64,000 bases of DNA from Cryptomeria japonica (lineage: Eukaryota; Streptophyta; Pinopsida; Cupressales; Cupressaceae). Location of the stretch: assembly GCF_030272615.1 (NCBI RefSeq), contig NC_081406.1, forward strand, positions 479,476,900-479,540,899, written 5' to 3'. The translations under genes were made by a program, and so were the position numbers. Below, one piece after another: positions 49,217 through 59,201 of the stretch; position 1 is the stretch's first letter, and each line of letters begins with the position of its first letter. Below the pieces are notes generated by a model that did no database searches, was not told the origin of the DNA, and saw only the letters and a list, made by a program, of their open reading frames with translations.

Positions 49217-49230
49217 GCTCTGATACCAAT
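49217..49230 (-). other. Primer-binding site of element G
   Basis: The minus strand reads ATTGGTATCAGAGCC next to the LTR edge at 49231, the exact initiator-Met-tRNA type. Confidence 0.9.
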
Positions 49231-49304
49231 TGTTAGGATTCCCAAAGATACTAAGAGGGGGGGTGAATCAGTATCTGACTGGTTAGTGAATTTTCTGAAC
49301 TTAT
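49231..49304 (-). repeat. 5' LTR of element G, outer segment
   Basis: TGTTAGGATTCCCAAAGATAC onward is nearly identical to 43386 onward, up to CTTAT (49300-49304), where H inserted. Confidence 0.93.
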
Positions 49305-50545
49305 TGTAGCGTCCTAAAATTGTGACACTTGCAATTTCGACCGCATTTGGGTCTTCACGATGGCGACGCAACACTAAACCTGAATGGAGACCCCGAAACT
49401 TGCTCATGACACCAAAAACTGCATTTTTCCAGCACCCTGGCCTGATCCTCCTTGCACCCTGCTGTCTCGGGAGGTGGGACCAGAGCGCCCAGCGCCCTAG
49501 TCCTTCAGGACCAGGGCGCCCAGCGCCCTGGTCCCTGGCCCTATTTTGGGCCCGGTCTCCTATGGGACTTCGGGCCTTTTTGTTTGCAAATTGGAAAATA
49601 ACATTTCCTGGTCGGCCTAAGGTCGGGAAAATCAGTCTTTTAACCCTAATTGGCAAGTATATAAACTACTTTTCCTCTCTCATTTGGGGAGAAGGAGGAA
49701 AAAAAAGTTGAAAATGATATTCAAACATTCAAGCATTCAAGCATTCAAGCATTCCTTCAAGAAATTGATCATTCTAAGTCTCCATTCAAGGCTAAGTGTT
49801 GCATTCAAGACAAGGATTCAACCATTGAAGAGGAGATCACTTACAACACATTACATGCTACAACATACAACATACAACAAACAACAACATCTATACCTTC
49901 GCATATAAGGATACAAATATCCTTACAACAAGGTATTAGTACTTGTTTTACATTACATTTACAGCATTTCTCATTTCTTGGTTAATTCCAAAACTGGGGT
50001 TTGACCTAAGGGCAAATCCCTAATCCCTAACCCCCCAATCGTCTTCACTTTTCTGTGTGTAGGTTGCAGGTACGCAGCTGAAATTGAAGATCTGGAATCC
50101 TTGTGCAGAGACGAACAGATCCCCCTTCGTTTCGCGGATTTTTCGGAGGACCGTGTGCACGCCGGGCGCCATCGTCCCGTCAACTTTTGCTCAAATTTGC
50201 AGGACAGTGCCATCTCGACATTTTACTGCTAATTCCAGGTCCACAGCTTCATCCTATATCCCTAACTCAGTTTATAAGCGAATCTTTCTCACTTTCTATG
50301 CATTCCTAGTTCAATCTTTCCATCTACATTCTTTACAAAAGAGGGTATCCTTGCTATCACAACCCTTGAAACTCATATAGAATCCAATCTTGCATTGCGT
50401 GGGATTGGATCTTGTGGGTTTCAACCCCTCTTTTGAATGTAAAGTCCCTCCTAAGTGAAAACCATCAACCCTAGTGACTCTCCCTTCTCCCTTCTCGAAG
50501 TTGGGGAGGGGGAGAACGACTAGGGTTCGATTTTTCCGCTTTACA
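49305..50545 (+). repeat. 5' LTR of element H
   Basis: It has TGTAGCG...CTTTACA ends (TGTA/TACA inverted). In order it holds a GC-rich palindromic minisatellite (about 49465-49535) with a perfect 12-bp stem over a CCA loop at 49508-49534, a TATATAAA box at 49658-49665, ATTCAAGC 10-base repeats near 49725-49755 and a GGACCGTG hairpin near 50148. Confidence 0.93.
49658..49665 (+). promoter_or_regulatory. TATA box of the H LTR
   Basis: TATATAAA stands in a conserved stretch of both LTRs (also 56288-56295), followed by a pyrimidine-rich region where transcription would be expected to start. Confidence 0.65.
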
Positions 50546-51728
50546 TTTTGGTGAACCTGATGTGAACATCCTTTCTAATTACTCATAGTTAGATCTGAAA
50601 ATTGGATTCCTTGATTACATTTCCATGTTTGATCTTTGGCAAAATTTTAGAGGTTAATTGCATAAAAACCCTAAATTTTCTTTTTAAGTAATTAAACTTG
50701 TGAAATGTTTAATTGTTGATGCTTGTTTCAGATCTGCCCTTCTATTACAAATTATCAATTCATATTTGTGCTTTGATTTTGAAAATTAAGTGGTTAAGTG
50801 TCAAAACCCTAATTTTTGAAACCCTCTTGATTCAACCTTTGTCCGACAATTTCACTGATCAAAACACCTCCAAATCGGCTGTAACTTTGGATTCCGCAAT
50901 AAAATCACAATATCTTTCATCCCTGAAAATTTGGAAAAAAGTTGCGAGGACCATGTGCACTCCGAGCGCCATCGTCCCCGACATTTTTTCTGAAATTTCG
51001 GGAGCGAGATCTTACTGTATTTTCCTGCTAAAATCTAGAATTTTGGCTGATTTTATCAATTTTAACACCTTCAAAATTACAGTCAAAGTTGGTCTAGTGA
51101 TTGCTTGGATTGAGGCTTCTAATCATTCAAAAATTGTTGAAATTGAAATTTGTGTCAAAATTGTGTTTCTTACAGTCCTAAATCTGAAAAGTGTGTTAGC
51201 ATTCATTCGAAATTTCAGTGATTTATTCAAATTTTTGCAATTTGTGACTTTTGAAATTAAGTGCATAATTACAACAACTTTGATTTCCGCTTTCAAAATT
51301 GAATTTTGCGTGAAATTGAGTCAACTTTCAAATTTCAAAACTTGCATTGCTTTTGGTATTCCCTCTAAAATCATAAAATTCAAAATTTCAGTTTCCCTCT
51401 CTTTTTCAAAATTCAAATTTTGCATTTTTCGACAATCTTGGTAGGGCTCAATTTTGAGATTGCAACTTTAATTTGGCCTATCTATAGATCGTAAAATCAC
51501 TCAATTTTTTCAGGTTAGCTGTAAAATCATCATAACTTTCATCCCTGCAAATTTTGAAAAAATTTGCGAGGACCGTGTGCACCCCGAGCGCCACGGTCCC
51601 GGACATTTTTTCCGAAATTTCGGGAGATTGTCCTGATTGTATTTAACAGCTTAAATCTAGAAGATTGGCTGGTTTTACTAAAATTTGCTACCTCTAAAAA
51701 TTCAAAATCTTCTCTCTCTCTTTAGTGC
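50546..51728 (+). other. Leader of element H with primer site and repeated hairpin module
   Basis: TTTTGGTGAACCTGATG follows the LTR. The TGG at 50549 marks a primer site, but I cannot name the tRNA. A ~160-base module occurs twice (about 50910-51070 and 51520-51700), centred on GAGGACC-TGTGCAC-CCGAGCGCCA-GGTCC, which also stands in each LTR. A 243-codon open frame (50713-51444) overlaps but has no recognisable domain. Confidence 0.7.
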
Positions 51729-54700
51729 ATGAGTTTTACAACAATAAGTCCTACTTACACTATTCCCATTAGACGAAGCCTTAGAATTAAGTCCTTCCAA
51801 GGTTTAATTACTGAGGAGATGGAACCTAATTTGAATGGTCTTTTTAACGAGGACATGGGTAATTCCTCTAATCCTCTTAATGATGAAGAAGCTCTCCATG
51901 AGGTTTCTATAGAACAACTTTCAAAATTGGATAACCAATTTGACGATTTTCGACAATGGATGTCTCAAGAATACCCTGATAGTCAAGCTCTTCCTTTAAT
52001 TGAGGGTCTAAAATGTATGCTTCAAAGTGATAAGAATGGAATTGATATTTTGCGTGGTATTGCACACATTATGGATTCAAATGTGATGTCTATGAAAAGT
52101 TGTGCCGAAACCTTAGGTTATACACAACCTCCTACTCAAGACAATCATTCTATTCCTTTGACGACTCCTATTGCTAGTATACCTACTTTTACATCAAACA
52201 TAATGACTACTTCAACACAAGACATTCCTCCTATGATCACCAGTCATGGGGGCAATCCCTCTTCTTCTATTAACCCTCTTCCTTCATTCAATCCAACTTC
52301 TTCATTCATTCCTTCAATGAGTGTTCCTATTATATCACCACAAATGAACATGACGCAAGGGGGCAACTCGTTTAATCATTCCATTCCTCCTTGTAGTGTT
52401 CCTCCTGTCCAATCATCTCCTATGACTAACTATCATAGTGTCCCACCACCTTACTCTCTACCTTCTTTCAATAACATAACACCTCCATCACAATCTAACA
52501 CGTCTAATATGAACTCTTTGACTGAAGTGACCATTAACAATCTTGCACAAACTGTCTCTTCTTTACAGCAACAAATTGCCTCTATGAATCAATCTAATTT
52601 TAGTGTGCCCACATTTGATGTTGCGAGTCCACTTTCTCTTGACATTATTGGAGCTATTCCCCCTAAACATGTTGAAATTCCGCATTTGGAGCTTTATAAT
52701 GGTAAGGGTGATCCTCTAACACATGTTAAGACCTTTCAAACAATATGTACTGATTTTGCTTATGACCAAAAGTTGCTTGCAAAATTGTTTACTAGAACAT
52801 TAAGAGACAAAGCCCTACAATGGTATTGCTCGTTGCCTTCCTATTCTATTACTTCTTTCGAACAACTTGCAAATGCTTTCATTCAACAATTTCAAAACAA
52901 TATAAGTCCTAAAGTTACTTTGATTGATTTAATGCATTGTAAACAAGGTGTTAAAGAAAAAGTGACTGATTTCATTGGTAGATATAAGCATTTGTATGCT
53001 CAAATTTCCTTTCCAGTGCCTGACAATGATATTCAAAGAATCTTTATTTCTAATTTACAAAAAGACATTAGAGAAAAACTCCTGTTTTCTGAGTTTACTT
53101 CTTTCCAACAGTTGTGCGCAACTCTTCACAATTATCAACTGACTGTGAGTCAAATGGAACAATCACATCCTATGACTCCGAGTGATAAGGGTGATTGTAG
53201 TCAACAACCATTTGGGAAGTTTAAACCGAATAGAGAGTCCATTAAATTCAATGAAAACATCATCAACAACAATGTGAATGCAGCATCAGGTGTGTCTCCT
53301 ATTTCTAAGTTTTTCAAGAAAGAAAGAAAGTTTACTCCTTTGAATGAATCATTGCATAGTATTATGAATAAGTTATTGGAACAAAATGTGCTTACTCTTC
53401 CTCCTATAAGACAAATTGATCCTGCAAAGATTAATTCACCCTATTTTGATAACAAATCTTTTTGCCAATTTCATCGTCAACCTGGGCATGATACTGAAAA
53501 ATGTTTTGCTTTAAAGGGGAAGATTCAAGATTTGATTGATAATAATACTATCTCTGTTTCTGGTGTGAATGATAAAGGCAACAAATCTGTAGCTCCTCCT
53601 AACCAAAATCTTTAGATTTTCACTGATCCATTACCTTCGCATACCTCTAATGCAATTGATACTACTGATTCCTCTGTCTCACCTGATGATCTTGTGTCCA
53701 TGACTCCGAATGTGATTAACTTTGTAGAGCAGCAGAAAATCCCTAAAGAACCTTCCATCACATTTGATTCCAGTGAAACTATCAGGGCACCTGATGGTCC
53801 TTTATATATAGTTGCAAAAGTCAAGAACACACCTTTTCGTGGAGTGCTTATTGATCCTTCTTGTATGGTTAATGTCATTACTGAAGAATTTCTTTTTACT
53901 TTGCAATTGAATCAAGTTATCTATGACAAAACAGATGTGGTTGTGAAACTATTTGATGCATTTTCTTCTCCTGCAATTGGTTCTATTACATTACCTATTG
54001 AGGTCCGTAACAAATCCCTTGATGTGGACTTTGCTATTATTCCATCATCCAAACAATTTCGTGTGAAGCTAGGCTATCCTTGGCTATCTTCCATGAAAGC
54101 TATCGCTTCTCCTATTCACAAGTGTTTGAAATTTCCCCATAATGGTGAAGTTGTTACTATCAATCATAGTCTCTTTAAACCAGCTGAAAGAACTTCTAGC
54201 GTTCCTCTTGATTACTTTTGGCCTAAACAATTCCAATCTCTTCCTCCGCGAAGTGATCATCTTTTCAAATCTTATCAAAAGTGGAAAACAAATATGATCC
54301 TATCTCTAAGTGAACCTAGAACACCCAAACTTGACATTCCTATCATTCTTGAGAAGGAAGTTCTTCCTTTGAAAGATAAAACTAATGTCTTTCCTCAAGA
54401 AGATTCCCAACCCATCCCTATGGATGTGACTATGCCTATGATTAATAAACTTCCTAAAAGTAGACCTATCCCTCCTCGTCATGATGGACTTGGTTTCCTT
54501 CCAAAACCAAATATTCCTCCTTTATATGGAGCAGTTCCTCCTCCTTCCTCTTATGGAGAGAAGAGACCTTCCTTTCTCCTATTGTTCAGCCTAAGAGACC
54601 ACAACCTAAACACCCAAGTGATAAGGATGAAAACATTCCTCCTCCTCAATCTTCTCAACTTCCTACTAAGACTAGACGAAATCGTTCTGCACGTGAACGT

Positions 54701-55159
54701 CGGCGAAAGCGTCATCTTAGAGCTCAAACTTTGCAATCCCCAAAAACACCTTCAACAAGCATTATTCCATTTTCTCCTCAGCCGACGATTGAGCCGAAAT
54801 CTCCTAAACATAAGATGCATGATGGTCTTGATCCTGTGCGAGTTAAAGATCCTATTTTTATAAATCTTGATGATGATATAGATGAAAATGTTATTCATGA
54901 TGAAAATGCTACTTCTCCTGTTCATTCTGATATTGAATATGAACTTGTTGATATTGATAACCATTTATCTAACGAATTTTCTAAAGCACTTATCCTAGCT
55001 CCTAGACAAGAACACTGCGGCTTGGCATATGAACATAGCCCTTGTTTGGATCTTGTGATAGCTCCATCTACTGTGTTGGATGTTCCTCCTCTAGCGTGTT
55101 CCCTGCCTTCTCGAAATACTGATCAGCAAGATCAGGGGGTAGATGACGTGCTAGACTAG
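51729..55159 (+). pseudogene. Gag and retropepsin-like polyprotein of H, one stop and one frameshift
   Basis: ATG 51729 opens a frame of 628 codons. The N-terminal part is Ser/Pro/Asn-rich. The retrotransposon gag domain lies at about residues 310-480 (HLELYNGKGDPLTHVKTF, ALQWYCSLP, LIDLMHCKQG). A CQFHRQPGHDTEKC zinc-binding segment is at about residue 578. TAG at 53613 ends it. The same frame reopens at once and carries a retropepsin-like domain at 53790-54180 (RGVLIDPSCMVNVI, AIPSSKQFRVKLGYPWL, HKCLKFP). The catalytic triad reads DPS rather than DSG or DTG. Near 54555 the frame shifts by an indel into an Arg-rich segment (KTRRNRSARERRRKR, about 54670-54715) and an acidic tail ending at TAG 55157. 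Whether the TAG is a mutation or a readthrough signal is unknown. Confidence 0.88.
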
Positions 55160-55903
55160 TTTCATTAGCATAGCAGATTCTCTCCTCCTCTCTTTTGTTA
55201 CTTCTTCTATATGTTACTCTCATTCTTCTATTTGTTGTCCTTAGTGTTGTCTACTTGAGGACGATGCAAAGCATTGAGATCTCTTGATCTCTCTCATGTT
55301 GACTCAAAAGACACATGTGTTCCCTTCTTCTAGGTGACCTTCCTTGATTGGGGAATGAAGAACAATTATGCATACATACATATGATATACATGAATTATC
55401 ATACAGCATACTGACCCTGAGGAAAGCGAAGTCACCTTGTGATTTGTGTTTTGTGTCTATTATCCTTGGGCTTATCTCACACTTGGGGGCTAAATCTTTG
55501 TGATAACGTGCTCCTTTCCTTTCTCATTTCTTATGTGTATCACTACGTTAAATCAATCACCCCCGGTGAGGCATGTGTGATCGCTTTAACGTAGGGGGGC
55601 ATACATCTCGTTCATATCTTTTCAAGACACTTGAAAATTTCTTGACAAATTTAGCTTTGCCTTGAAAATTTTTGATATCTTTCTTGCATGACTCATAGTG
55701 AGGGAACCTTGCTACTGACAGTCATGGTTCTACCTCGTGATCTTCCCTTTTACCTTGTCAATCAAAGTCGTAAGATCCTTAGTCCACTAGGGGCTTGCTG
55801 TATCTTGCCTCCTTGACATGGTGAAAGTTTTTCAATGTTGTTTCCTTGTACTTTACCAGAAGTATGAGCGTACACTTATACTCCCGCTAAAGTGGGGGCT
55901 AAA
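55160..55903 (+). other. 3' untranslated region and polypurine tract of H
   Basis: No pol domain is found. AGTGGGGGCTAAA abuts the LTR. Similar GGGGGCTAAA sequence stands at 55484-55494 and GTAGGGGGGC near 55590, perhaps older or auxiliary tracts. Confidence 0.65.
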
Positions 55904-57167
55904 TGTAGCGTCCTAAAATTGCGACACTTGCAATTTTGACCGCATTTGGGTCTTCACGATGGTGACGCAACACTAAACCTGAATGGAGACCCCGAAACTT
56001 GCTCATGACACCAAAAACTGCATTTTTCCAGCACCCTGGCCTGATCCTCCTTGCACCCTGCTGTCCCGGGCGGTGGGACCAGAGCGCCCAGCGCCCTGGT
56101 CCTTCAGGACCAGGGCACCCAGTGCCCTGGTCCCCCAGGATCATGGTGCCCAGCGCCCTGGTCCCTGGCCCTATTTTGGGCCCGGTCTCCTATGGGACTT
56201 CGGGCCTTTTTGTTTGCAAATTGGAAAATAACATTTCCTGGTCGGCCTAAGGTCGAGAAAATCAGTCTTTTAACCCTAATTGGCAAGTATATAAACTACT
56301 TTTCCTCTCTCATTTGGGGAGAAGGAGGAAAAAAAAGGTGAAAACGATATTCAAACATTCAAGCATTCAAGCATTCCTTCAAGCAATTGATCATTCTAAG
56401 TCTCCATTCAAGGCTAAGTGTTGCATTCAAGACAAGGATTCAACCATTGAAGAGGAGATCACTTACAACAAATTACATCCTACAAAATACAACATACAAC
56501 AAACAACAACATCTATACCTTCGCATATAAGGATACAAACATCCTTACAACAAGGTATTAGTACTTGTTTTACATTACATTTACAACATTTCTCATTTCT
56601 TGGTTAATTCCAAAACCGGGGTTTGACCTAAGGGCAAACCCCTAATCCCTAACCCCCCAATCGTCTTCACTTTTCTGTGTGTAGGTTGCAGGTACGCGGC
56701 TGAAATTGAAGATCTGGAATCCTTGTGCAGAGACGAACAAATCCCCCTTCGTTTCGCGGATTTTTCGGAGGACCGTGTGCACGCCGGGCGCCATCGTCCC
56801 GTCAACTTTTGCTCAAATTTGCAGGACAGCGTCGTCTCGACATTTTACTACTAATTCCAGGTCCGCAGCTTCATCCTATATCCCTAACTCAATTTATTGG
56901 CGAATCTTTCTCACTTTCTATGCATTCCTAGTTCAATCTTTCCATCTACATTCTTTACAAAAGAGGGTATCCTTGCTATCACAACCCTTGAAACTCATAT
57001 AGAATCCAATCTTGCATTGCGTGGGATTGGATCTTGTGGGTTTCAACCCCTCTTTTGAATGTAAAGTCCCTCCTAAGTGAAAACCATCAACCCTAGTGAC
57101 TCTCCCTTCTCCCTTCTCGGAGTTGGGGAGGGGGAGAACGACTAGGGTTCGATTTTTCCGCTTTACA
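55904..57167 (+). repeat. 3' LTR of element H
   Basis: It matches the 5' LTR over its length, with three instead of two palindromic GC units (56085-56165) and one ATTCAAGC unit fewer. It ends CTTTACA before CTTAT. Confidence 0.93.
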
Positions 57168-57878
57168 CTTATTATATAAAAAGCATTCCAAAATAGTGTA
57201 TCGGTTAACTAAAATTAATGTAGTACATAAGAACAATAAGCACAACATGAAAAACACACCATAACACAATATTTTAATGAGGAAACCTGGTGTGGGAAAA
57301 ACCTCGGTGGGATTTGTGACCCACAATATTCACTTATTGGCCTATAAGGGAATATTACTATTACAATAGGGGCCTGCACATGCAGGAAGGCCAAGTGCCT
57401 AGAGCTCATTGTTCAGTTACAAAAGAAGTCTCACTGACTTACAAAAATGGATTATACAAATCCAATGTCATGTACTGCTTTAGGCCAGCATCTACTATGC
57501 CATGTTCAGTACTAGTTTAAGCTCTGTAATAATCATAAACCCTTATCCAAAATCTGCCTTACAATTCGCACATTAGATCTGCATTTTTCTAACCATGCAT
57601 ACTTTTTAAATGATCTACAAGATCTCATACTTATATGAGTCATATTACAATCCTCCATGTCATCTTACAAAAGGATTTTACAATTAAATACAAAATATAA
57701 TTAAACAAAAATCCTGTCGGCCAGGGTGTCGGTAATCTTTTCAGTGCCGGTGAACTGTATGTCGGTGTAGAGTCTTCTGGTGTTGGTGCCTGTCGATATC
57801 ATATGATTGTAAGGTTGCCATTAATGACAATACCTTAAATCACCTACAATTTCTCATTGGAGTGTGCATTTGCCAACA
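57168..57878 (-). repeat. 5' LTR of element G, main segment
   Basis: It continues the LTR broken at 49304 (CTTATTATATAAAAAG) and ends TTTGCCAACA. The hairpin is at 57373-57386. It aligns with 43450-44165. Confidence 0.92.
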
Positions 57879-58800
57879 TGACGATAGTTCATTGGATGAG
57901 CAAAGATCAACGACTTAAGGTGGATTTCAACACGAATATGGTAAGTGAACACATTTGTGAGAACTTCGACCGAAATTGAATGTTTTAAATTTAATTAAAT
58001 ATAATTAAGTCTATAAATCTCTTTTTCAGGTGAAAGTTTAAAATGATTAAACAGACTTAAAAAATAGTTCCAATAAGTGACACGAGTATGGTAACGTGCC
58101 CAAAAATTGGGAGAAGTCATCGGACCCATGATGTCTGACAACATGTACCATCGTCCGTTGGATGAGCAAAGATCAATGACTTAGGTTGGATTTCGGCCTA
58201 AATGTGGGAAGTGAACACATTTGTGAGAACTTCATCCAGAATTGAACGTTTTAAATTTAATTAAATATAATTAAGTCTATAAATCTTTTTTTTTTCAGGT
58301 GGAAGTTTAAAATGATTTAACAGACTTAAAAAACAGTCTCGAAAAGTGACACGAGTATGGTGACATGCCCGAAAAATGGTAGAAGTCATGGGACCCACAA
58401 CATCTGACAACGGGTACCATTGTCCATTGGTTGAGAAAAGATCAATGGATTATAGGGTGGATTTTGGTCCGAATGTGGGAAGTGAACACATTTGTGAGAA
58501 CTTCGCCCGGAATAGAATGTTTTAAATTTAATTAAATATAATTGTTTATAAAGATTTTTTTTTGGGTGGAAGTTTAAAGTGATTAAACAAACTTAAAAAA
58601 TAGTCTTGAAAAGTGACACGAGTATGGTGACATGCCCAAAAAATGGCAGAAGTCATGGTACCCATGACATCTGACAACAGGTACCATTGTCTGTTGGATG
58701 AGAAAATATCAACGGCTTAGGGTGGATTTCGGCCCAAATGTAGGAAGTGAACACATTTGTGAGAACTTCACCTAGAATTGAATGTTTGACATTTAATGTC
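57879..58800. repeat. ~267-bp tandem array, about 3.5 copies
   Basis: The phrase TTGGATGAG (or TTGGTTGAG) recurs at 57892, 58158, 58427 and 58694, spaced 266-269 bases. Each full unit contains AAGTGAACACATTTGTGAGA, a TTTAATTAAATATAATT block, GTGACACGAGTATGGT and GACATCTGACAACAGGTACC. The last copy is partial. The unit was split by element G: its left part remains at 43351-43385. Confidence 0.92.
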
Positions 58801-59201
58801 CTCAGAATTTAGAATGAAGTAATGAATGTTTTGTCCTCTGGCATCGAATAGTTATTAATAATAATTAATAAAATTACAACATGATTCTAGATATTTTGCC
58901 CTTTAGGTATTACATTTGTACTTTTCATATTTTTCAAAATAAGAGACTCATAAATCATAATCGTATTTCATTTCATGGAAAAACTAGTGAATCAAGGGAG
59001 ATTCAGAAACAACTACTAGATTGAGGAATGCAAGTTGCAATAGAGACTATCTGTGCCAATTTAGTCAAATAGAAATTTCGGGTAAAATCTAGAACACCTA
59101 CATCCCGCCTTTTTGCTCTTTTTAATCTCCTAGTCCAATTTGAGGGTTAGCATTTTCAGGTTTTTATCTAGCATTATTTTGAATTATTAACAATAACATC
59201 G
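58801..59201. other. Spacer before the unknown frame
   Basis: AT-rich, no gene. Any promoter of the following frame would lie here, but I see no clear TATA box at a convincing distance. Confidence 0.45.

Larger units (their letters stand above)
49305..57167 (+). mobile_element. Gypsy-type gag-protease element H (+), inserted in the G LTR
   Basis: Perfect target duplication CTTAT (49300-49304 and 57168-57172). LTRs lie at 49305-50545 and 55904-57167, differing at only a few per cent by eye apart from small repeat indels, so this is the youngest complete element here. It encodes gag and a retropepsin-like domain only. Reverse transcriptase, RNase H and integrase are absent between the frame end (55159) and the purine tract (about 55891). 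The layout resembles the non-autonomous TR-GAG class with a protease added. Confidence 0.92.
43386..57878 (-). mobile_element. Non-autonomous LTR element G (-) with two unusual frames, hosting H
   Basis: LTRs lie at 43386-44165 and 49231-49304 + 57168-57878. Flanks CGACG (43381-43385) and TGACG (57879-57883) fit a target duplication with one transition. An initiator-Met-tRNA primer site and a purine tract are present. Of coding content I see only a gag-like coiled-coil/zinc-knuckle frame and a large unknown frame: no reverse transcriptase, RNase H, integrase or protease. It must have relied on enzymes supplied by another element. Confidence 0.88.

Noticed and set aside
49183-49711. Frames of 157 and 129 codons over the H LTR start
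   Set aside because: Open because of the GC-rich palindromic repeat; the equivalent appears in the 3' LTR. No conserved domain.
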